Translations under genes and position numbers: made by a program
Part shown: positions 16,702 through 24,638 of the stretch, in pieces
Numbering within the stretch: position 1 is the first letter of the stretch
How the letters are laid out: each line of letters begins with the position of its first letter
Notes under the pieces: generated by a model
Seen by the model: the letters and a program-made list of their open reading frames with translations, nothing else
What the model was told of the DNA's origin: nothing
Databases searched by the model: none
From: Sphingopyxis chilensis
Lineage (GTDB): Bacteria > Pseudomonadota > Alphaproteobacteria > Sphingomonadales > Sphingomonadaceae
Direction of reading: 5' to 3'
Assembly (NCBI RefSeq): GCF_035930445.1
Contig: NZ_CP142394.1
Location: 2,885,501-2,949,500, forward strand
DNA length: 64,000 bases

Positions 16702-17601
16702 TCAGGCTGCCGCCGCAGCCAATTCGGGTTTCGACGAATGCGCCGGCATGATCGCGTCGGCATAGTCGCTTTCATATTTCCGGATCAGCGCGCGGTCGTC
16801 ATGGTTCCAGGGGTGGAAGCCCGGCATGAAATAGGAAAGCCAGGGGAAGAAGCTCTTGCGCAGCACGCCCGGCGTGCCGAGCAGATACCACCAGATGCGC
16901 GCCGTGACGCGCCAGCCGGTAAGGCCGTCCTGTTTGAGCAGCGCCTTCATCCCCTTCACGCGCTTGGGCCAGAAGCGTGTGGTGACGAGCAGCATCATCA
17001 GCGACTTGGCGCGCCAGCGCTTGAAGCGGCTCCAGTCCTTCGTCGCGTGGAGCCAGGTGTCGTAAGCCACGCCCTTATGCTCGATTTCCTCGATAGCGTG
17101 CCATTTCCACAAGGCCGCCCATTCGGGCTCGGCCCCCTCGTACATCTTTGCGTCCTTCAGCATTACCGCCGCCATCATCGCGGTATAATGTTCGAGCGCG
17201 ATCGTCGCCATCAGGTTGACGATCTGCGGCCGCGTCTTGATCAGGTCGAGCACCTGGTTGACGTCGGCTTCCAGTTCGGAGAGGTCGTAGCCCGCCTCCG
17301 CCGCCTTCTTGTTGAATACGACATGCTCGCGGCTGTGGATCACTTCCTGCTGGGTAAAGGCGCGGATTTCGCGCGCCAGTCTGTCGGGCACGCCGTCGCG
17401 GTGCGCCTTCACCGCCTCGATGAACATCGCCTCGCCGCGCGGGAAGGTCACCGACAGCGCCGTGTGAAACGCCGAGGCGATCGGGTCGCCGTTCAGCCAC
17501 CAGCGGCCCTGCGCATTGTCGCGGCCAAAGCGCATGTCGCGCGGCGTGATCGACAGATCGGCGGGGGTCGGCGACTGGGAAAGGCTGGACATATGGCTCA
17601 T
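16702..17601 (-). CDS. PF10118-type predicted metal-dependent hydrolase (ferritin-like di-iron fold)
   Basis: 299 residues. Clusters of Glu and His resemble a di-iron helical bundle: Glu62 in FIEAVKAH, Glu86 and His89 in QQEVIHSREH, Glu137/His138 in ALEHYTA, and Glu171 to His175 in EEIEHKGVAYD. This pattern is that of the COG3687/PF10118 family, called metal-dependent hydrolases although the activity is unproven. It lies divergent from a TetR gene 49 bp away with a palindrome between them, so it is the likely target of that regulator. Met4 (17592) is an alternative start. Confidence 0.85.
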   Translation of the reverse strand: MSHMSSLSQSPTPADLSITPRDMRFGRDNAQGRWWLNGDPIASAFHTALSVTFPRGEAMFIEAVKAHRDGVPDRLAREIRAFTQQEVIHSREHVVFNKKAAEAGYDLSELEADVNQVLDLIKTRPQIVNLMATIALEHYTAMMAAVMLKDAKMYEGAEPEWAALWKWHAIEEIEHKGVAYDTWLHATKDWSRFKRWRAKSLMMLLVTTRFWPKRVKGMKALLKQDGLTGWRVTARIWWYLLGTPGVLRKSFFPWLSYFMPGFHPWNHDDRALIRKYESDYADAIMPAHSSKPELAAAAA

Positions 17602-17628
17602 ACCGTCGAAAAGGGTTGTCGGGGCCAG

Positions 17629-17657
17629 GAAATAGGGTTTACTTACATATATGTCAA
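17629..17657 (-). promoter_or_regulatory. predicted promoter of the PF10118 gene
   Basis: Read on the minus strand, TTGACA (17652-17657) and TATTTC (17629-17634) are separated by 17 bp. The -35 box is a perfect match and the -10 box about 3 of 6. Transcription would start about 20-30 bases before the hydrolase start codon. The -35 box lies inside the palindrome at 17640-17659. Confidence 0.5.
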
Positions 17658-17659
17658 TA
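17640..17659. promoter_or_regulatory. candidate TetR operator covering the tetR start codon
   Basis: TACTTACATATATGTCAATA is a 20 bp palindrome with 8 of 10 complementary pairs and a perfect ACATATATGT core. It sits between the divergent hydrolase and tetR genes, over the minus-strand -35 box, and includes the tetR ATG at 17651. Binding would silence both genes. The assignment is inference from position and symmetry. Confidence 0.55.
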
Positions 17660-18259
17660 GTGAAGAAGCGCTTGAGTCCCGAGGAAAGCCGTTCGGCGGC
17701 GCTCGAGGCTGCACGCCATATATTGATCGAAATGGGGCCGGCGGCGGTGACGCTGAAGGCCGTCGCGGCGCGGATCGACCGCACCCACGCCAATTTGCTC
17801 CACCATTTCGGGAGCGCCGCGGGGCTGCAAAAGGCGCTCGCCGCCTATCAGGCCGAAACCGTCTGCGCGACGATCGGCAGGAAAATGGCCGAATCGCCAC
17901 CCGGCGAACGGAATGTGCGCGAGATCGTCGACCTCGCCTTCGACGCCTTCAACAGCGGCGGCGCGGGCGCGCTCGCGACCTGGATGGCGGCAACCGGCAA
18001 TGACGACGCGCTCGACCCGATCGTCGAAGCCATCCACCGCCTGATCGACGGCATGGCGCCCGATGCCGACGAAAAGCGCCTGATGCACGAAGACACGCTC
18101 GCGCTGGTCCTGATGGCATTGGGCGACGCGCAGCTCGGCGGCCCGATGGCCGAGGCGCTGGGCCTGCCGCGCGACACCTCGCGCGTGCTCGCGACCGAAC
18201 TGATCAACGGCCGCATCGCCAAATTCTGGGCCGAACATGGCGGCAAGCCGCAAGCCTAA
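17651..18259 (+). CDS. TetR-family transcriptional regulator
   Basis: 202 residues. The N-terminal helix-turn-helix spans about residues 12-58 (AARHILIEMGPAAVTLKAVA, then HANLLHHFGSAAGLQKAL). The ligand-binding C-terminal part is variable, as usual in the family. The start ATG falls inside the putative operator and has no Shine-Dalgarno in front of it. A leaderless message, or a GTG start at 17660, must be considered. The divergent PF10118 gene is the likely regulatory target. The effector is unknown. Confidence 0.9.
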   Translation: MSIVKKRLSPEESRSAALEAARHILIEMGPAAVTLKAVAARIDRTHANLLHHFGSAAGLQKALAAYQAETVCATIGRKMAESPPGERNVREIVDLAFDAFNSGGAGALATWMAATGNDDALDPIVEAIHRLIDGMAPDADEKRLMHEDTLALVLMALGDAQLGGPMAEALGLPRDTSRVLATELINGRIAKFWAEHGGKPQA

Positions 18260-18317
18260 AGGCTGGTAATTTTGTTACGCTGGCGCTAAGGGCGCGCATC
18301 CCCTGTCTCCGTTCGCA

Positions 18318-18381
18318 TCGAGCGAAGTCGAGATGCCTCTCGGCTTGACGCCGTGCTGCGGGGTGTCTCGACTTCGCTCGA
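18318..18381. repeat. 16 bp perfect inverted repeat upstream of obgE
   Basis: TCGAGCGAAGTCGAGA at 18318-18333 is the exact reverse complement of 18366-18381, around a 32 base loop. It occupies most of the 175 bp between tetR and obgE. The GAGCGAAG core recalls the repeats at 11381 and 15349 but the arms differ. It could terminate tetR transcription. No T tract is present. Confidence 0.8.
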
Positions 18382-18404
18382 CACGAGCGGGTTTAGAGGT
18401 TTAG

Positions 18405-19475
<1,071 letters not shown>

Positions 19476-19525
19476 GAACCAAGCCCGCCGCGGGGGATTT
19501 CATGCGGAACAACAAGGAGTTCCGT

Positions 19526-20317
19526 ATGCCGTTTCGCCGCAACCTGCTTCTCCTGGCCGTCTTCGCCGCTCCGCTCGCCACCATTCCGGCGCAGGCGCAG
19601 GAGGACGAAGGCGGCGAAAAGCGTACGCGCATCATCCTCGGCCCCCAGCTCTCGCCGTCGTGGCCGGGCGCGGACAAGTTCAGCGTCGGCCCCTATATCG
19701 ACGTCTCGCGCACGCGCGACAGCGAATTCGAGTTCGAAGCGCCCGACGAAAGCTTCGGCCAGCCGCTCGTCCATACGGGCAATTTCGCTTTCGGCCCCGC
19801 CCTGGGCTTCATCGGCAAGCGCAAGGCGTCCGACATCGGCGCCGACCTGCCCAAGGTCGGTTTCTCGATCGAGGCCGGGGGCTTCGCGCAGGTCGCGCTC
19901 ACGCCGTCGCTCCGCGTCCGCGCCGAAGGGCGCAAGGGGTTGAGCGGTCACAAGGGCTGGGTCGGCGAAGTCAGCGCCGATTATATCGCGCGCGAAGGCG
20001 ATGACTGGCTCTTTTCGATCGGCCCGCGCGTCACCTTCGGCGACTCCAGATACACCCGCGCCTATTTCGGCGTGACTCCCGAAGCCGCGGTCGCCTCCGG
20101 GCTTCCCGCCTATGACCCGGATGGCGGCGTCCAGTCGGTCGGCGTCACCGCCGGCTATCACCGCATGCTCGGCCGCAATTGGGGCTTCGCGGTGTACGGC
20201 CGTTACGACCGGCTCGTCGGCGATGCCGCCGACTCGCCGATGACGCGCGAACTCGGATCGCGCGGCCAGCCGTCGGCGGGCGTCGCGCTCAGCTATACTT
20301 TCGGCGGCGGCCGCTGA
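19526..20317 (+). CDS. MipA/OmpV-family outer-membrane protein
   Basis: 263 residues. The start is fixed by AAGGAG at 19514-19519 and by the signal peptide MPFRRNLLLLAVFAAPLATI ending in AQA. The mature chain has alternating hydrophobic strands and family blocks such as GPQLSPSWPGADKFSVGPYIDVSR, PALGFIGKR and VGVTAGYHRMLGRNWGF, and ends in aromatic-rich strand YTFGGGR. MipA/OmpV proteins are small beta-barrels linked to murein hydrolase scaffolding or antibiotic response, although individual roles vary. It converges with the LuxR-type gene 19 bp away. Confidence 0.88.
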   Translation: MPFRRNLLLLAVFAAPLATIPAQAQEDEGGEKRTRIILGPQLSPSWPGADKFSVGPYIDVSRTRDSEFEFEAPDESFGQPLVHTGNFAFGPALGFIGKRKASDIGADLPKVGFSIEAGGFAQVALTPSLRVRAEGRKGLSGHKGWVGEVSADYIAREGDDWLFSIGPRVTFGDSRYTRAYFGVTPEAAVASGLPAYDPDGGVQSVGVTAGYHRMLGRNWGFAVYGRYDRLVGDAADSPMTRELGSRGQPSAGVALSYTFGGGR

Positions 20318-20336
20318 GCCCCCGCGCCGAAGGAAA

Positions 20337-21500
20337 TCATGCTTCGCCCGGCGCCGGCAGCCTTGCGAGCAGCGCCACGAGTTGCGCCTGGCTGTTCGCC
20401 CCGGTCTTGCGGAAAATCCCCTTCAAAAGGAAACGCACCGCGTTGAGGCTGACGGCGCGCAGCGCGGCATAGTCCTGCAGCGTGTCGCCCGCGGCCAGCG
20501 CGACGGCGAGGCGCGCTTCGGCCGGGGTCAGGCCGAACCATTGCGCAACGCGGTCGATCTCGACCACCGGGGTTTCACCCGGCGAACTGCCGAGCGTGAC
20601 GATCAACGAGGCGCCAAGGCGGACGCCGCCAAGCTGCTGCGCCGATTGCCGCGTGACGCGCGCGACGAGCACGGGGCATTCCTTGCCCGATGGCGCGACG
20701 GTCTGGAAGGCAAGGCCGGCGGGATCGGGGCTTTTGACGAGGTCGAGCAGCCGCTTCTGGCCGGGCGGATGGGTGAAGGCGAAGCGATCCTGCGCGGTGC
20801 GGATGAAGCCCGCGCGTTCGTAGCGCGCGGCGGGGGCGTTGGCGGCAAGGACGTTGAGCTGGTCGTCGAGGCTGAAGATCGCGAAGGGCGCAGCGTCGGC
20901 CGCCGCCCGCGCGGCGCCCGCGGCAAGGTCGAGCGTCGCGATCCGGTCGCTGATCCGCATCGCGCGCTGCATATGCGGCGCCAGCACGCGCAGGCCGCGT
21001 TTCAACCGTTCGACGTCGCGGTCGCCCGGGCCCGGGAGCATCAGCCCGAGCCGCTCGCCCCCGCGCCGGTCGAGCAGAACCGCGACCAGCCGGTCGATGC
21101 CCCATGGTTGCAGGAAATTGCGGAAGAATTCGGTTTCGGCGAACTCCGCGCGCGTCATGATATCGAAACTGTCGACAACGCTGCCATTGCCATAGCGCAT
21201 CAGCTTGCGCGACCAGGGATGATTGCCGGCGTAAACCGCCGAATAGATTTCCTGCACCCCGGCGGCGAGGCCGCTCGCCGCGACAAAGCGCGCGCTCGGC
21301 GGATTGCTGCTTTCCCAGAGGATGAACGCCGCCTCCCAACTCAACGGACAGAGCGTGCCGGTGATGCGGGCGAGGGTTTCGTTCCAGCTTTCGGGATGAA
21401 GGACGGAATCATAGATTTCGCCGATCAGCGCGTTGAGCACCTCCCATTCGGCCGGCGCATTATGGTCGGTCGGAAAGGCCGGTCGCTGTTCGCCCTGCAT
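20337..21500 (-). CDS. LuxR-type helix-turn-helix transcriptional regulator
   Basis: 387 residues. The C-terminal 65 residues form a GerE/LuxR DNA-binding domain (FGLTPAEARLAVALAAGDTL, then SLNAVRFLLKGIFRKTGANSQAQLVALL). The N-terminal 300 residues are a variable sensory region without a receiver Asp or an acyl-homoserine-lactone motif; a PAS-like segment with FAIFSLDDQLNVLAANAPA lies near 210-260. The start at 21500 is supported by GGGGAG seven bases upstream. Its ligand and targets are unknown. A 7-2-7 palindrome at 21597-21612, about 97 bp upstream, is a possible self-regulation site. Confidence 0.88.
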   Translation of the reverse strand: MQGEQRPAFPTDHNAPAEWEVLNALIGEIYDSVLHPESWNETLARITGTLCPLSWEAAFILWESSNPPSARFVAASGLAAGVQEIYSAVYAGNHPWSRKLMRYGNGSVVDSFDIMTRAEFAETEFFRNFLQPWGIDRLVAVLLDRRGGERLGLMLPGPGDRDVERLKRGLRVLAPHMQRAMRISDRIATLDLAAGAARAAADAAPFAIFSLDDQLNVLAANAPAARYERAGFIRTAQDRFAFTHPPGQKRLLDLVKSPDPAGLAFQTVAPSGKECPVLVARVTRQSAQQLGGVRLGASLIVTLGSSPGETPVVEIDRVAQWFGLTPAEARLAVALAAGDTLQDYAALRAVSLNAVRFLLKGIFRKTGANSQAQLVALLARLPAPGEA

Positions 21501-21596
21501 GCACTTCTCCCCACAGAAGATACGCAGCCCCGGCATTTGACGGGAGCCGAACCGCAATGGCAAGCGCAATGCGACAAAATGAAAAAAATCCGCTCC

Positions 21597-21612
21597 CTAC
21601 CCAGGTGGGTAG
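21597..21612. promoter_or_regulatory. 7-2-7 palindrome upstream of the LuxR-type gene
   Basis: CTACCCA-GG-TGGGTAG is a perfect 7 bp inverted repeat with a two-base spacer in the 295 bp non-coding gap. Its size suits a dimeric regulator. It could equally be a small RNA stem within the proposed transcript. Confidence 0.35.
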
Positions 21613-21687
21613 CGAAACAAGCGTGCGAATCGGTCATGAATGGCCTGCGACCCGAGGAAGGTGGAACCAAGGCCATCTTGCTCTCTT

Positions 21688-21721
21688 GAAGTCCGCCGGC
21701 TTGCCGGCGGACTTCATTTTT
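21688..21721 (+). terminator. strong rho-independent terminator
   Basis: A perfect 13 bp stem (21688-21700 with 21703-21715) closes a two-base loop and is followed by ATTTTT. This is the clearest intrinsic terminator in the window. Its stem is GC-rich and lies in an otherwise AT-richer gap. Confidence 0.85.
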
Positions 21722-21794
21722 GGGGCGCGGCTGGATTGGCAGCTATCGACCGATTGCAGACGTTCAGATATCGAAGCGAATTGACGAAAAGCTG

Positions 21795-22232
21795 TCAATT
21801 GGACGGAGCATTGATCACCGGAAATCGTGTCAGAACCGCGTCGCATGACGCGACTAATCCGGGAAGGAAGGACTGATCTGCCTCGACTTCAAAGCTGTGC
21901 TGCTGGGTGAGATGGTCGGGCGTAATCTCCACTATGGCTTCGATGCGTCCCAGTTTTTGCATCTTTAACTGCAGTCTGAGGCCGGGTTCCATACCCGTTA
22001 GTGCCGCTTCGCCAGTCATTGTATCGACCATCTGCGAAAGGTCGTCACGAAATTGTTCGATGTCGGCAGTCGTGAGTATCGGCCCAGAATGCTCGACGTA
22101 AGCACCACTAGCGCGCATCTCAGCGCGTATCATGAGCCAGTTGCTGTCCCAGAAGTCGGTGGCATCGGGAAACTCCCGGCCGTCGACCCACAATGAAAAG
22201 CCCAGCAAGCGAATATCCGGTTCGGTTTCCAT
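21795..22232 (-). CDS. WapI-like immunity protein, orphan
   Basis: 145 residues. The ordered signature DATDFWDSNWLMIRAEMRA, then ILTTADIEQFRDDLSQM, LRLQLKMQKLG, and the ending SFEVEADQSFLPGL is that of the WapI-type immunity family, small cytosolic proteins that neutralise contact-dependent or polymorphic toxins. There is no toxin gene beside it in either direction. Codon use and local base composition are less GC-rich than the flanking genes, consistent with acquisition. Some family members without toxins may do something else, so immunity is an inference. Confidence 0.6.
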   Translation of the reverse strand: METEPDIRLLGFSLWVDGREFPDATDFWDSNWLMIRAEMRASGAYVEHSGPILTTADIEQFRDDLSQMVDTMTGEAALTGMEPGLRLQLKMQKLGRIEAIVEITPDHLTQQHSFEVEADQSFLPGLVASCDAVLTRFPVINAPSN

Positions 22233-22542
22233 AGGTTGGGTAGCTATCCGCTTTTAGGTGTTTTCTCCAGTCCCGCCGAAAGCAGTCGTTCCGCTCCCCA
22301 CCCCAAACCCGCCATCAGAAAAATCGCTGTCCTACATTATCGCGGGCGCATAACCTCCGCCCCGCCATGCACGCTCTACGCTCAGCAGCACCCCACCTCC
22401 GCCCCCTCGCCCGGTTTCCGACGGGTATCATTATACCGAAGGGGAACGTGAACATTGACAACTTCGGAATAAAATTGCGCGAAAGCCGCCCCCGGGGACA
22501 TTCGCATTGGCGGCGCACACGCATCGCGCTATCGGCGGCGCC
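22233..22542. other. non-coding gap before proB
   Basis: 310 bp with no credible open frame on either strand. It includes a small inverted repeat GGTAT/ATACC near 22424-22436, a lone TTGACA at 22455-22460 without a well-spaced -10 box, and C-rich tracts. The proB promoter presumably lies here but I cannot place it. Confidence 0.5.
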
Positions 22543-23649
22543 ATGAGCCTGTTTCCGCCCGCCGCCTGCCCCCGGCTGATCGTCAAGATCGGATCGGCGC
22601 TGCTCGTCGATCCGGCGGGCGCGGTGCGGCGCGACTGGCTTGCCGGGATCGCCGCCGACATCGGCGAGCGGACGCGCGCGGGCCAGCAAATCGCCGTGGT
22701 ATCGTCGGGCGCGATCGCCCTCGGCGCGCGGCGGCTGGGGCTCGCCAAGGGCGGGCGCGGAACGCTGGAGGATGCACAGGCGGCCGCCGCGACCGGGCAG
22801 ATCGCGCTGAGCCAGGTCTGGGCCGAAGTGCTCGGCGCCGAAGGGCTGACCGCGGCGCAGATGCTCGTGACGCTGGACGACCTCGAGCATCGCCGCCGCT
22901 ATCTCAACGCCGCCGCGACGCTCGACCGGCTGCTCAGCCTCGGCGTCGTCCCGATCATCAACGAGAATGACAGCGTCGCGACCGAGGAAATCCGCTTCGG
23001 CGACAACGACCGCCTCGCCGCGCGCGTCGCGCAGGCGGCGGCGGCGGGCGGGGTGATCCTGCTCTCCGATATCGACGGCCTCTATGACCGCAATCCGGCG
23101 CAGGACGGCGCGGTCCATATTGCGCGCATCGAACGCATCGACTCGGCCATCGAGGCGATGGCCGATACCGGCTCCGCCTCGGGCATGGGATCGGGCGGGA
23201 TGGTGTCGAAAATCGCGGCGGCGCGCATCGCCAACGCCGCGGGCGCGCATCTCGCGATCGCATCGGGCCGGATCGACCGGCCGCTGTCGACCGAAGCGCG
23301 GCACACATTGTTCGCCGCCGAAAAAGGCGCGAGCGCGCGCAAGGCGTGGCTCGCGGGCGGCTTGACCGCGAAGGGCCGGATCGAGATCGACGCGGGCGCC
23401 GCCAAGGCGCTGCAAGGCGGCGCGAGCCTGCTCGCCGCGGGTGTGACCGCGGTCAGCGGCAGCTTCGCGCGCGGCGACATCCTCGACATCGCCGGTCCCG
23501 ACGGACGCGTCATCGCGCGCGGCCTCTCCGAATATCCGGGCGCCGACGCCGCCAACATCGCCGGCCTCGGCCGCGATGCGCAAGAGGCGGCGCTCGGCTA
23601 TGCGCCGCGCAGTGCGATGGTCCACCGCGACCATATGGTCTTGCTGTGA
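22543..23649 (+). CDS. proB: glutamate 5-kinase
   Basis: 368 residues. ProB phosphorylates glutamate in the first step of proline synthesis. The amino-acid kinase domain shows LIVKIGSALLV, VSSGAIALGARRLG, PIINENDSVAT, FGDNDRLAARVA, LLSDIDGLYDRNP and GTGSGGMVSKI-like GMGSGGMVSK; a C-terminal PUA domain (about 275-350) follows, with SLLAAGVTAVSGSFARGD. MSLFPPAACPRL was chosen as start; an upstream Met adds 12 residues. The GTGA overlap with the epimerase gene couples the two. In many alphaproteobacteria proB directly follows obgE, which is not the case here. Confidence 0.96.
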   Translation: MSLFPPAACPRLIVKIGSALLVDPAGAVRRDWLAGIAADIGERTRAGQQIAVVSSGAIALGARRLGLAKGGRGTLEDAQAAAATGQIALSQVWAEVLGAEGLTAAQMLVTLDDLEHRRRYLNAAATLDRLLSLGVVPIINENDSVATEEIRFGDNDRLAARVAQAAAAGGVILLSDIDGLYDRNPAQDGAVHIARIERIDSAIEAMADTGSASGMGSGGMVSKIAAARIANAAGAHLAIASGRIDRPLSTEARHTLFAAEKGASARKAWLAGGLTAKGRIEIDAGAAKALQGGASLLAAGVTAVSGSFARGDILDIAGPDGRVIARGLSEYPGADAANIAGLGRDAQEAALGYAPRSAMVHRDHMVLL

Positions 23650-24560
23650 AACCCGTCCTCGCGATGACCGGCGCGACCGGCTTCGTCGGCGGGGCGACGA
23701 TGCGCGACGCCGTCGCGGCGGGTTGGCATGTCCGCGCCCTCACCCGCCGGCCGCAGCCCGAACAGGGCGGCGTGACGTGGATCGAGGGTGCGCTCGACCA
23801 GTCCGACAGCCTCGCCGAAATGGCGGCGGGCGCCGATGCCGTCATGCACATCGCTGGCGTGGTCAACGTACCCACCCGCGCCGCCTTCGAGGCGGGCAAT
23901 GCGACCGCCACCGCCAATGTCGTCGATGCCGCCCGCGGTGCCGGGGTAACGCGCTTCGTCCATGTCTCCTCGCTTGCGGCGCGCGAACCCGGCCTCTCCA
24001 ACTACGGCTGGTCGAAGGAGCGCGCCGAGGCTGCCGTGAAGGATAGCGGGCTCGACTGGACGATCGTGCGCCCGCCCGCGGTCTTCGGGCCCGGCGATAC
24101 CGAGATGCTCGACCTGTTCCGCATGGCGCGGCGCGGCATCGCGCTGGTGCCCAGCGGGCGCATGTCGGCGATCTATGTCGACGAACTCGCGCGGCTGCTC
24201 GTGACGCTCGCCGCCGATCGCGGCGCGAGCATCGGTCAGATTTACGAGCCCGACGACGGCAAACCGACCGGCTGGTCGCACCGCGGCTTCGCCCGCGCCG
24301 TCGCGCGCGCCGTCGGACGCCAGCGCCTCTCGACGCTCGCGACCCCGGCCTTGCTGCTCAAGGCCGGCGGCCGGCTCGACACGCTGGTGCGTCGCAGCCG
24401 CGCCAAGCTGACCCCTGACCGCGCGCGCTATATCGCGCATCCCGACTGGGTCGCGACCGAGGGCGCGTGCCCGCCCGCCGACCTCTGGCGGCCCCAGCTG
24501 GGCACCGACGACGCGCTTGCCGAAACGGTGCGCTGGTACCGCCGCGAAGGCTGGCTCTGA
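23646..24560 (+). CDS. NAD(P)-binding epimerase/dehydratase-like protein
   Basis: 304 residues starting at GTG within the proB stop (GTGA). GATGFVGG at 9-16 is the nucleotide-binding loop of extended short-chain dehydrogenases. The catalytic pair is Tyr120 and Lys124 (NYGWSKERAE), with Ser108/Ser109 in HVSSLA. VRPPAVFGPGD is the usual later motif. Family members act on nucleotide sugars, steroids or quinone-related substrates; the COQ11-like NDUFA9 branch is another option. ATG at 23664 (Met7) would cut into the Rossmann strand, so GTG is preferred. It is probably cotranscribed with proB. Confidence 0.9.
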   Translation: MKPVLAMTGATGFVGGATMRDAVAAGWHVRALTRRPQPEQGGVTWIEGALDQSDSLAEMAAGADAVMHIAGVVNVPTRAAFEAGNATATANVVDAARGAGVTRFVHVSSLAAREPGLSNYGWSKERAEAAVKDSGLDWTIVRPPAVFGPGDTEMLDLFRMARRGIALVPSGRMSAIYVDELARLLVTLAADRGASIGQIYEPDDGKPTGWSHRGFARAVARAVGRQRLSTLATPALLLKAGGRLDTLVRRSRAKLTPDRARYIAHPDWVATEGACPPADLWRPQLGTDDALAETVRWYRREGWL

Positions 24561-24638
24561 TGTCGCCGGTATGGCTGCGCCGTTCGCCCGTCGAAGCGTG
24601 CATTGCCAAGGGCGAGGCGCATCCCTAGGTTTGCGGGC

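Larger units (their letters stand above)
21560..21721 (+). ncRNA. candidate small RNA or leader ending in an intrinsic terminator
   Basis: A strong plus-strand terminator at 21688-21721 has no plus-strand gene before it: the nearest, the OmpV-like gene, ends 1.37 kb upstream with the opposite-strand LuxR gene between. The terminator must end some transcript that starts in the interval, and none of the short open frames here looks like a real protein. I therefore propose a short RNA, with the 5' end unknown and set nominally at 21560. I found no match by eye to SRP RNA, 6S RNA or tmRNA. Confidence 0.3.

Noticed and set aside
21560..21721. SRP RNA, 6S RNA or tmRNA in the gap
   Set aside because: None of their conserved stem-loop sequences could be found.
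22455..22475. TTGACA and TAAAAT before proB as a promoter
   Set aside because: The boxes are only 9 bp apart, too close for sigma-70.
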